From Pterobdella sp. o SKG-2022 (taxonomy: Eukaryota; Annelida; Clitellata; Hirudinida; Piscicolidae), in assembly GCA_964035795.1 (NCBI GenBank), contig OZ038322.1:20934674-20998673 (forward strand): a stretch of 64,000 nt of DNA. The letters are read 5' to 3'. Under the pieces are notes generated by a model. The model had not been told where the DNA came from. It worked only from the letters and a program-made list of their open reading frames with translations, and ran no database searches. Below are positions 36,882 to 50,000 of the stretch, in pieces. Position numbers and translations under genes: made by a program. Every line of letters begins with the position of its first letter. Position 1 is the stretch's first letter.

Positions 36882-38022
36882 TTAGTTTAGTTAATTTTTA
36901 GAAGACGTAAATAAAATAAAATCTGCTTTTTATTTTCTTTATGAGAAATTTTTGCTAAAAAAATTTTTCATTAAAAAATTAAAATAAAAAATCATTCAAA
37001 TAATAAAAAAAAGATGCATAAAGTGTCTCTAAAAAAAAATCTGCTTTGAATTTTTTCACGTCAAAAATGCACACCATTAGATCCATTTGCTCACAGAACT
37101 TTAACTTCACGGGTAGCACTAGAAGAATCCACTCATTACGATAAATGTATAGAAAAATGATCGAAAAAAGTGGCATTTTTTTGAGCAATCTTTTGTGTTT
37201 TCAAATATTTTTTGGTTTTCTTGATTTTTAAAAGAAGAAAAATTTTAGTTGACTAAAATTTTTTCCGTTTTGAAGTTTATGAAAAACATCAAATACTAAT
37301 TAAAAGGTTTCCAAAAATGGTTGTAAATTATTGCATTTCTGATGCAATGGAGTTTCAAAAGCTGCCAATCTAGCCTCCGAATTTCATTAAAATTTCTTAA
37401 GCCGAGTACTTGCTATATACCACCAACATTTACATATAAAAAATTTTTGTTCAATCATTGAAATGTATCAAATAAACCAATTATCATTCATAAATTTAAT
37501 GTGAAAGCATGTGAATTTTAGTTCATAAAGAATAAAATCCAATGAAAAAGGATGAAACCTTAGTGTAATTGATAAATTCGTTCATATTTTATCATAAGAT
37601 ATGCTAATATTTCTTTTTTTGTTGATATTTTCAAAACACATTTGTTATTCAGGAGAATTAGGAGTTTCTGTCCTTTCTTTTTTATGAAACTTAAATTTTC
37701 TTTGAAAAAACTTTCAAAGTAAAATATATCTATTTAAATGTTTAAAAAATTTTTTACTGAAAAAATAAGTGAAAAAACTGAATTAAATTATATTAGCATG
37801 GGGTTCGTAGCCATGTAGCAAGTTCAATATATATACCGCAATCGTGTTCTGAATGGCTTTCGTAAGATAACTTGCGTTTAGGTCAAATTTAGAGAGCAAT
37901 TTTTTTGCCGAAAAAAAAAGAATTTCAAAAATTTGACTTATGAAATATGTTGAACTAAAAAAATTATCTGTCAATAAAATCTTGAATATTAACAATATAA
38001 ACTAATTGAACTTTGTATCGGA
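36882..38022. other. Non-coding stretch before the receptor start
   Basis: AT-rich with no recognisable gene. It should contain the 5' untranslated region of the tachykinin-like receptor. No AG acceptor is found in the last 100 bases, so the start codon lies well inside its exon. Confidence 0.4.
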
Positions 38023-41000
38023 ATGAAAAAAGAATTTTTATATGAAATGCAAACAGTTTCTAACACCAGCACTCCAGAAAAAATCATAGGAGAAAATCCA
38101 TATTTGATACCATGGTATCTGGAAACATTCTATGGCATTTTGTTTCTCACCATGGTCGTGATCTCCACCGCTGGGAACCTCATTGTCATTTGGATAATTG
38201 TTTGCCACCGTAGGATGAGAACCGTCACCAACTACTTTTTAGTTAACTTAGCATTTTCTGACGTTTTAATGACTATTTTCAATACTATGTTCAATTTCAT
38301 TTACATGTGTAAAAGTAATTGGTTTTTCGGAAAGAACTACTGCAAATTCACCCATTTTATTGTGCCATATTCTCTCATCAGTAGCGTTTGCACCTTTGTG
38401 GCCATCTCCATCGATCGGTGAGTTTTCATTAAATTTATCAAATGCTAAAATTATATATTTAATAATCGAATAACTACTCTAATTTTTTGCAGAAATTTCA
38501 TTGTTCAATATAAATCGAATCATTTTATCAAAAAGATTAAAAAAACTTTTGTTAGTTGCCTGAATTTTTAAATTTTGAGAAGCATTTGTTAAAATACACC
38601 TAAAAGCTGGAAACTATCAAATATAAAATTAAAAGCATTGTTTTTGTTAACTCTTAAAAGCCGAGTAAGTTACTTCTCAATTGACTAGCAGGGAGCATTT
38701 TACGACAAGACTTAAGTAAATTATTTGTCTTCAAAGTGTATTTGAAAAATTCTTCAAATTTTAAGTTTAATTTTTAAAACACATTCTCAAGTATATGAAA
38801 CTTATTTGTCACGAAGCTATCGAAACTTTACCCCAAGCTCGTGACATAGAAACTTATAAAATGCTCTTCAATTTTATGTTATTCATCGTCACCAGAATTT
38901 TTTTAAAATGTTCTTTTAGTGAAATATTTATTACTTGTTGATATAAGTTTTTGATATTTTGTTTTGCTCGATATTTTAATTGTTGTCTGAAAAATAAAAA
39001 TTAAGAACTAAAGACAATATTCTGTACAGTGACATTGCAATAATGCACTGTTGATAATGTTTAGCTTCTACAATTCATGACGAAACAACATAAAACATGA
39101 CACGTAATACAGGACAAGACAGCATGAGTCTCATTGTTTCATAAAAAATTTATATAGATCAATTTATTTTTTTCTCAATTATAATAACATTTTATGGAAT
39201 AATATTATTATTTAAAAAATTATATAGCGATTAATTTGCAAAAGAAATTTGCTAAAAAGCGTTAAAGACCCGTGGAAAATAATGGTTAAAAATACTTTTG
39301 TAGACGTGTGCTTGTGGATGTTTGACTGGAAATATATAATCATTCACTCTGAAACACTACTCTTTGAAGTTATACTATTTTATTTTGAAAATGATCATGA
39401 ATTTTCTACCTAGCTCAAGTTACTTGGGGTTTTCTAGCTGACAAATCGTTGAGTTTGTGATTTTAATTTTCATTAAAGCTGTTTCAACTTGTGAATGATA
39501 CATTCGATACGTTTGGATCATGCATCTTAAAAGTCAACTTTCACTGAAGTTATATAACTTTTAAATCCAAACTAACCAATAGTTTTTATATACTCATCAA
39601 TTTCAAAAAAAAAATGTGACCTCGATTAAAAGAATTTGAAAGTAGCAGAAAACAACAGCAAAAAAATGATAGTTTCATAATCATTAAAAAAGGGTTATTT
39701 GTGAGATATATAGAAAAGTTTGAAAATCGCAACAAAACGAAAGCATTAAAATAAATAGAATATAAAATGGAAAATTCCTTCAAAAAGCAAATAAAAGTAC
39801 TAAAATAACTTGAAAAATTAGGGAAGATCATTAATAAAAAAATTAGCAAAAAAAAAATATCATTATTGAGAAAATATCAAAAAAAAAAGTCAAAAGATGA
39901 GGTTCCATAACATAGGTCAAACTGTCCATCAAATCAAAATTGGGAAAAACGACCATTAGAACATTGAAAAATATTTTTAACATAGGCGGTATAGAAAGTT
40001 TTTGAGAGTTGCAAGCAATGTGGGAAAAATGGAAAAAAGCACCGTAATGAAAGTGGAAAAGTAGGTTAGAGGTTAAAAAAAATGCTTTGATACTTTGTGA
40101 TTGTTGTTTGGTGAGTTCAAGGTAGGCGTGAGGGAAACAAAAAAATTTAACACGTTGAAAAAACAAAATGAGATCACAAAAACAAAAAAAAATAAATGAA
40201 GAATACTAGTATGAATATAAAAAGTCAGAGGAACCTCTAGGCTCTAACTTTGCTGTGAGAGCAAACCAAAATTAAAAAGGCAGGGATAATATTTTGCGAT
40301 ATTTCCCAAAGTGGCAAAAAAAACTTCAAATTATGTAATTGAATTTTTCAGTACTCATTTTCATGCTCATTCCACTGTTTTTTTTTAAATAATTCTTCAA
40401 ACACACTTTCCTACTTTATCAGTAATGCTAGAGTTGAAGGTTTAAAATGATTCATTTGCATTTCTTTGCCAACTACATTGAAGTTTGTTATTTTTCTATA
40501 CTCCATCATATTTTATCACTATAGCAAGATCATTTATGACAGCCTGACATTAAATTCATTGTTATTCAAGTTTTGACATGGTTTCAGGGTTCATGAAGAC
40601 GAGAGAACTACATAAATTTAACTGAACTAAGAGTGAAAAACTGAATTTTTATTATAGGAGTAGAACACACCTTTTTCTGGTTTTGGAAACTAAGAAGGTG
40701 GATGATAAAAATTAATTTTATTTGAAACATAAGACATAATAAAAATGATGAAAAGGAATGTTTGGGTAGTGTTACGAACACTGATCTTGGAACTCTCTGG
40801 GTTAAACATCACTATAATAAACCTCGTAAATTATTATTATTATCATTATTATAACGAACAAAATAGAAAGTAGAAAACTTTTGGTGTTAAACAAATTTTT
40901 GCAAAATAAGTAGAATAGCAAAAATGAGGAAATTCTGAAAGACGATTTCGAAGATAGCTAAAACCATAGAAAATAATTTTTTTTCAGTTGAATTTTAAGA

Positions 41001-44000
41001 CTTGAGATATTGAAAATGTGAAAACAATTCATAACGCATTAAATATGTTTAAATTGTATGTCTTACTGTGAGTGACAAATAAATTGAGATTGGGAAAAAT
41101 CAGTATTATATCAAAATATTGTTTCAAAATTAGTGAGTTTTATATATAAAAATTTTTTCTTTTTAAAAACTGTCCAGAATGCAATAAAATTAAATGAAAA
41201 AATTTGATAAATAATCCTCTCTGTATAAAACAATGTTTTCAAAGTGAAAATAATTGCTCAAATGACCTCTATATGGTACTTTTATAAGGTTTCCAAATTA
41301 ATTTATAAAAAACAAAATTTTCTCAACTATTAAAACAATTAAACAAAGAAATTAAAAAAAATAAGCAATAGATAAGCAATTTCTGGTTTCACTTGAGAGG
41401 ATGTGGAAGTTTCATTGAAGAAAAAAGATGAAGACAATAAAATTGTTCAAATTTTGTCTAAAATTAAAATTTGATTGCTCAAAATATTTTATTTGAAGTT
41501 TCAACTATATATATTTTTTTGTTTATTATCACAGATTCAATTATTTTTATACATTCATAAAATCAACTCAGTTTTCTAAATGTCATTTAAATAAGTATTA
41601 TTATGATTGCTTTTGTTTCAAATAACAGACTTTTTTATATAATTTTATTTAACTGCTTTGTTTATTTAGTATTACTTGCATAATTTTTTTCAAAATTGTC
41701 ATCTCTAGGAAAACATACATTATATTAAATTGCATTCAAAGTTCATAATACTCAGTGGTCTAGAAACTCCTGAAGTTGATGCCACTGTAACCATACTCGT
41801 CATTGATTTGATTTGATTTGAATAAAAAATGTCAGTGTGAAGTCACAAGTTTATGGGATAAAAAATTAAACAGTATAAAAAACTAATATAAAAAAAAAAT
41901 AAAGCAGAAAACAGCAAGAATTTTTTGGAGATTAATAAAACAGACGGTACTTAAATTTTTCAAACAAAAAGTATTGAAAAATAGTTTTGAAATGGCGAGA
42001 GAGAGGACATTTATAAATTGAATCGAAAATTATGAAATGAGATGAATGAGAGAAATGCGAAAAAATATGAAAAGTAGACAATTGTGGATGATGGAAAAAA
42101 AAGTAAAAAAATTAAATAATTTGAAAGATATGAAGAAAAATATTAAAAGTGGGTACTCTTTAAAAATGTAAAAAATAAATTGAGAATTAGATAATTTTGA
42201 AGGATGTGCAGTGAGAAAAATGTTAGGATGTCTAATTAGGTGAGGCCCAAAAAAAAAGGTATAAAGTTTTTGGAAAATTTTTTCAAATAGAGAATAGAAT
42301 TTATGTATGTCAAAAAAACTGAAAGACCGCAAACAGCACTATAAAAACAAACCGACCACATAAGTGTAGTAAGTTTTGCTGTCAAACTTGGCAGTTTATA
42401 TTAGAGTGGGTGCATGAAATGAATAAATTGCAAAAAATAGAATATAATAACCAAGCATTAATGGGAAAATTTTTTCATGGAGAAAATTAAGAAAGGAAAA
42501 ATGATCGTTCAATCATTTAGATGTACTTTGTTACTGAGATGTGTAATCATTTCGAATGCTATTATTAATATTATTACTACCATTATTAAGCCTTGATAGT
42601 GCTAAAGATGAAGTCTTAATTACATGAGCTATCAGCCTGTTACAGCAAAAAAACACTTTAAATCAAAAAACTAAGTTTGAATGTTAGTGTGGTTTAGTTT
42701 ATAATGAAAAACGGTGGTTTCTGGAGTTTCAAGCAATATTTTGTTTCAGTAAGCTACATATTTAAATTTTAGTTCTTCTTTCAGCGTAAAGTTTTCTTTA
42801 AATAGATAGACAAGGATTGACAATTATTGAAATTGAAAGCGGTAAAAAAATAATGAGTTTTATTTAAGTGAAAAAAATAAAAAATATTGAACATTTCAAA
42901 GAAAAAAAATGATGGTGATTAAGATTTGAGCAGGGTAAAAATGCTCACGGTTGAAAATGGAGGATCAGCAGAAAAGAATTGATGCGATAGCAGTAAGAAT
43001 CAATCAACAAAATGGTCTCCACGGTCTTGAAACTCCATTAATAATGTTATGAGAATTTTGAAAAAACACAAAAATGAAACAAATGCATTGAAGTCAAAAC
43101 ACAAAATAAACATCAAAAAACTTGATATGTCGGCAACGCAACTAAAAACTTTTTATAGTGTCAAGCTTTCCAACAACAGACTGCCGAAATAAAAAAATTG
43201 AAAATAAAAGATTATGTTTCCACTTTTGCAGAAGTTCATGAAACGATATGAAATGAAAAATATAAAATTTTTGATTTATCGAAAAATATGTTTCTGGATT
43301 GAGAACATTTTACATTTTTTTACATATTTAATTTAATCTATAGTTAAATGTATTTAAAAATATACACAACATCAAAAAATTTTAACAGATCAATCTTTTC
43401 ATCAAGTTTAAATTCATAAAACAAAGTTCATTCTCAACATATCATCCAAAATTTGAACCAAACTTTTTATAAGCTGTTCAAAACATATACCCTTTTGCGC
43501 ACATCTATTTAGATGCCTAACCTCAGCGTCTGACACTACAGATACATCGTTATAGTTCACCCTTTGAGACCAAGACTCAAGGCTAAAACCGTGTATGCTT
43601 CACTGGCAGGAATCACTTTGTTTTCATTCATTCTATCTAGTCCCATGTTTCTGTATGCCGAGACTGAGGTGCACGAGGATATCAACCAAACAATCTGCTA
43701 CATTAGAGATCCCGACGAAATCCATGCTTTTGAGTTTTGGTAAGAGTATCTTGATTTGATGTGTTTTAATGCAATTAATTATTATGTCTGAAAAAATATT
43801 CATATTCATACTAGAAAGAGTTTGTTAATAGCAAAGTTGGAAAAATTTTTAGAATTTTATTTTACATATAATTATCTCACTAAGCTCAGCTAACTCTATT
43901 GGCTTTCTAAACGTCAAAAAAAAAGGAAATGAATTTTTTCCAATATAAATAGTTTTTCTATATATAAGATTTCTTTTTATTTTCTATAAAACTTTTTTAA

Positions 44001-47000
44001 CACTAGATACCTGTCTTTTATTGATGGATGAAATTTAAGTAATGAAATTTTTAAAAATGCAAGCTAAGGAACATGCAATTCGACTCAAGCTGAATTTATT
44101 TTTATATTCTATTTTCTTTCTTAAAAGTCTCATTAAGTACGCATACTGCTACCAATTAATAATGCTTTCAATCCTAGTAGGGATGAAATATTCCTTTGAA
44201 TAATAGTCACAAATCTTTTTGTGTAGATAGGTGCAATATTGAAACCTTAGTTGTTTTCAAAATGCTATTTTTATGAAAGAACATTTCAAACTTTCCATAA
44301 ATTAAAAAATTGATTTTATTAAATGAATTTATTAATAAACAATGGACTGACTAAGCAAACTAACTATATGTCATTATATAAATAGAAATGAGTTTATTCA
44401 TTACGATTAACAACTTCAAATAGTAAACCAAGCCAATAAAAAGTTATAGACTATTAAACAATTTAGAAACAATTTATTGTGAATTTTTAATTATATTGAG
44501 TCGTTGCAATCCTAAAAAATAACTCAAAAGTTTTTTTGAACACAAATAAATTTTATTAAGATACAAAACTTTTAGTTAACTGAGTAACATTTCCAAGTAT
44601 ACTTGAAAATTATTTTAAATAAACTCGTTTTTTGTGGCTAGTATAAAATCATTAATCCAGAAGCATAACACCACCTATAAATTTTGATGAATTCAACATT
44701 GAAAAACTAAACTTTTTATAATTAAAGCTTCTTGTTTACGAGGAAACTCATTAAAACGCTTATTATATGTGTAATAATGAACTACTAAACAACTTATTGG
44801 AACTGAGTACACTTTGGATAACAATTTATCTGATTTAATTCAAAATCCAAAATATATTTCAACTCGTGGGTTTAGGGACATGTCACTTGGTACTAAATTA
44901 ATCATATCTGTGAAAGACATTTTCGAAGTGAAATTCTTAACTAATCAAACTTTCATTAAAACATGTATGCAACTTTTAAAAACATTTTTATTAACTGTTT
45001 ATGTAATAAAAAGAACAATAAAGGCGATCTATATAGCAATAGGAAAAATGTGAAATTGTCTTATAACGTTAATTAGAAAACTAAATGAGAAAGCTTTTGT
45101 GATTGTTTAACTACCAGGATTTTCAACATATTGGAGACACTGATAACGTAAGATTTTCTTACCAAAAACTCCATGCATTAATTTAATAAATACTTTATGC
45201 TTGTTTCTCTCAAATATATTGAAAAAGCTTTGAGAAGTTAATTTTTGAATAATGTTCAAAAGCTTAACGCTGATGGTACTATAAACAATCTTTATATTAA
45301 ATGCACTACAGTAAAAAAGAAATAAAAGATAACTTTCAAGATGAAAACTTACTAATTATATACTATATATACACAAACTTCTAAGGTTTTTATTGCATTA
45401 ATTATAAAAATGAATATAACTTCTAAAGAAAACTTTTGGATTAAAAATTGTCAGCACTTTTTTGGATAATGATGTTATTGTTGCAATTGAGTGCCATTCT
45501 GAACTTTTGTTCACTACACGTAGTATTGTTTTAAGCTGGTTTTTATTAAAAACTGTAGAGTTGCATTATAACAATGCAATCAATCCCTAAACATTGAGAA
45601 ATGGGTTGGAAATTGTAGTTGAAAAATTTCATAGAAAAGACGATGTGGTTGTTGAGGGAAAGTTGAACTTCAATGAGTTTTGAAGGGCTGAATGTATTGT
45701 TTCAAGTGGTGCAGGGCTTGGAAAGTTATTGTATACCATCAACCTGATATAAATGTGATGAAAACAAGATAATTGCTTATCATAAAACATTTACAAAGCT
45801 TTTTTCCAAAAATAACTTATAAATAAAAAAAAATTATTTTTGCATTGGTTTCAAGGATAAATGTGGTTTATTTTGTTTTGATCAAAGATGTGAGATTTTT
45901 TTCTTAGTGAATTGAAAACCTTACCATTTAACAACTTTCTAAGCAGGCTGCCTATATTAATACGTCTGTTCCAGAGCTAGCTGTTGATATTTAGTTAGCG
46001 CAAAAAATTTCTAAAGCTTGCTTGAATTTAACTTTTATAGTATTTCCACTTGAACCTAATTTTTTTTTGTTTGGTAAATAGCCTTGAACTTTAGCAAATC
46101 TTCGTACCAGTTACTGATGAATAAAAACAATGATAGCAAACGCTATGTGGAGATCTTTTTTTATCTTCTTCATTTTGAAATATAACAGCTATTTTTTGCT
46201 AGATGTATGGTTTTTCAAGTTTATGAGCTTGAATATTAATGTATCGATAATGAGAAAAAGGTTTATTCAGCGAAAAGTACAAGTATTTTTGTAGAAATAA
46301 CTTACTATATCAATTATTCTAGCAAAAAGCTGTCTGAAAATTTAATAACTTATTTTTTACTTTTTTTTTTACCAAAAATGTAGAAAAATATGTTTAAAAG
46401 AACATTATTTACTTCTCATTGAGTTTTATGGATTGAATAAAACTTAATCCTAGAAACGAAATATAAACTCCAGTTTTATTTATTGCTTTGTCATCAACAA
46501 GTTGTACTGAGAGTTTTTAGTGCGGAAATAATTTTTTCCAAATTTGCATTTGAGCCATCGAGCATTTGGGGCTGACATGATAGCTCTGGAATGGGGATTT
46601 TTTGGAAAAACGATTCTGATGATAGCATGAAAACGAAGTAGTTCCCTGAAACTTATCATCTGAAACTATATGAATTGGATAAGATAGTAAAAAGACTACG
46701 ATGTTTGCAAATCCGAATTGGTTTTAGCCTCACAATCTCACATAATCTTTTGCTTGCCTTGTTTGATAATAAATTTGAAAGTCTGTAGGCTCATAATTAA
46801 GTTTCAAACTATGTCCAAAATTTCGCTGAGTACTTTTTTTATTAAATGAAAACAAATTCTAGAAATACTTCGAAACAAAAGCTTATAAAAAAACTTAAAT
46901 TAACTGCTGAAGAAGTAAAGTTTGTTTTATCAGTGGCCATTTTGAAAAATTTCAAAGTTGAATTTAAGTTTTATTTTCTAAAATCATTTAAAAAATTTTT

Positions 47001-50000
47001 TTGTGATACTAAAAAGTATTGATTTCTATGAAAGCAATTAAGATCAATATTAATATAAAAAATTTTTAAAAATTAATAGAAAAAGTTAAACCGAAACAAT
47101 GTCCAAGCTTATTAGAATGAAGCTGATTGGAGGTATGAAAATCACTTAAATTTTGTTTAAAAATTAACGAGTTTTGATATGAAATAAACAATTGAAAAGT
47201 CTACATTAAGTTTCATAAAAATATACAAAAAGATCATTTAAAGACCAATCTTACAAGGTCAAACGCTCGCAAATTTAGCTTTAAAATGTTTGGGGGCTCA
47301 TTAAAATCAGGTGGTTTGGTTAACAATACTCATTTTTAACTCAAAGAAACATAAGAATTATATATTGTATTGAAAAATTATGAAAAATATATATTCAGAT
47401 AAATTTTTTCCCATATTAAATTTGAATTCATTTTGATCAAACTTCATGATCGTTAAGCTTCAAACAAACAAATTTTGATCAAAAAAACAATAGTTATGAT
47501 TATTTTGGAAACAAAACGTATATTATGAAAGAATTTGTAAAAAATACTAATATAATATTAAATAAATCCTCAATGTCATATTTGAAAGTTATAGAATACT
47601 TTTTTCAGGGGTGAAAGTGGTTTTTTAGTATCCTTGTCTAACTATCTTATCAAATAGATTCTGTACAACAATTTCAAATATATTAATTGAATTTTGATTT
47701 CAATAGCATAAAGTCATGAAATAAAATGAAGTTTCAAAAAAATGAAACACCTGCTTCGAATTTAAATAAAATAAGTTGCTATTTAAAAGTTTTATCAAAA
47801 TTAAAACAAAGAAAAAAAAAATAGCCATCACTCAAAAAACTACTGATCAAAATTTGCAAAAGCATGACTTAACTTCGAATGTTGAAATGTTTACTTGATG
47901 ATACATTTCAAAAGCATGGCGATTAAGTCCGTATATAAAAATTCAATTTCATGGAAAAGTTTCAGTTACAAACGTTGTGCTTCATTGAAAATTATATGAT
48001 TATAACGATCTTCAGACCGTTTTTAATTTCAATTCATTTTTCAGGTACAATCTTTTCCTGTTCTTTGTTACATATTTGATACCATTAATTATAACGACGT
48101 TTACTTACGCAAAAATTTCATTTAAACTTTGGGGGAATAAAACAATTGGAGAGGTATCAGAAAGACATAATCTGGCAATCAAATCAAAAAAAAAGGTATG
48201 TAGATTTAGAAATTTAAAACACTCATATACTTGCGGATCTGAAGTTTCAATCACTATTTAAAACAATTAAACTACTCCAATATTTCAAATTAAGTTGTAT
48301 AAAAACTTGTTAAAATGTGAAGTTTATTGATTACTAAAACATTAACAGATCGTCAAAATGATGGTGCTCGTGGTAATAATTTTTGCAGTTTGTTGGCTTC
48401 CTCAAAACTTGCTTTTGATTTTTGAAGAACCCCTACTGAACATCTTTGGGCAAAGTTCTATTTTACAACACGTTTACTTGTTGGTTTATTGGCTGGCGAT
48501 GAGCAATCCCATGTACAACCCCTTCATTTATTGTTGGATGAGTAGCAAGTTTGTATTGTAATTTCAATGTTAAAAATGTTTGAATTTGTTTATTTCATAA
48601 CTTTTTGAAAAGAAGATTTGAGAAATTTGAAAAAAAAGTTTGAAACTAGAAACATAAACTTTCGATTTGATAAGTAGAAATTTGTGAATTGCGTTGTCCA
48701 TCATTCTCAACATGCCGACTGCAGTTGAACTTTCATGACTACTTTTCCAAAACTGTTAAAAATTTGAAAATTCAGCGAAACAGTTTTTGAAAAATATTTT
48801 TGGAAGTTTTGAAGTTATTTTGATTTCAGCTTTGTGAAAATTTCAATTAAAAACTTTTTTCGTTATTGGAATTTAAGAATGGAAAATCTTTAGGAATAAA
48901 TAACCTTTATTTTTAGTTATATATATTTTATTTTTCTATATACGAACACAAATTTATGATGAATTCAATTTTAAAAACATATTCCCTGCTATAAACATGT
49001 GTTTATAAAAGATAGCTATAGTTTCATTGTGAGGTTGAATTTAACAACAATAATAACTTCGTTAGTTGCAAGTTGATGTATTAAAACAATTCTTTTTCAA
49101 ACAGTGAACCTGGGCCTGAAAAAGTTGAATACACGCATTAAATTAAGTAATTGCTTACCAAAAGCTTGAAACAAAAATTAAATTGGGATGATTAATTTTA
49201 TTTTCGTGGTTAACTTGAAATATTGCAAAAATTTCAGTTTTTTTGGTAAATATGTTTCATGGTTTAGGTCTTTATGCAGGTTTTAATTTGAAATGTTGTT
49301 TTTTGAATGTTTTACCGACCGTAAAGTTTAGAGACTTCTACAAAAAAACTTGACAAAAAACTTACTTTAGAGATGGAATAATCTGAAAGACAATTGTTAA
49401 AAACAAAAAAATCTCACAAAAAGCTATAAAAAAATTTATTTAAAACGAATTTGGTCAATTTCAAAAGTTGAGTTTTTATTAAATATTAATTATTTCAACA
49501 AAGAACCATAGAAACAAAAAATCTAGATTTTTACATAGAAAAATATTGGATAATTATGAAAAAGTGCAAAAAAAGTTTGTCAGAACTTGATGAGTGCCAA
49601 ATGGCTTGAAACTAATTACAATAGCGGAATGACACTGCAGGGGCTTCAACCTGCTAGGTAGTTCTAGAAAGCATCAAGTTAATTTTGACAAGCACGAATA
49701 AATATGATACAAAAAAGTTAAATGGAAAGATGTTAGTATTCTACAGCATAAGATAGAGAGCTTTGATTGTTAAGACTCGAAATAATTAAAAAATATACCT
49801 CCAAATTTCAAAGAAACCGGATTAGAATTGATATTTTGGAAACAATTTTACAAATTGCCTTGTTAATCATACTTAGCTTCTCCCACAAAAGTTGATTTTT
49901 TTCGAAAAAGAAACAACATGACAAAAAACTTTTTCTAAAAATTTTTACAACTCATGTTTTCAATCGAATTTTATTGATTGGTTGAAAATACTTGAAAAAA

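Noticed and set aside
39843..40166. 107-codon minus-strand ORF
   Set aside because: Phe/Leu-rich shadow of a purine-rich tract, as are 39,586-39,849 and 42,030-42,332.
44814..45053. 79-codon plus-strand ORF in receptor intron 2
   Set aside because: No family match and no splice context; receptor exons on both sides join directly in phase.
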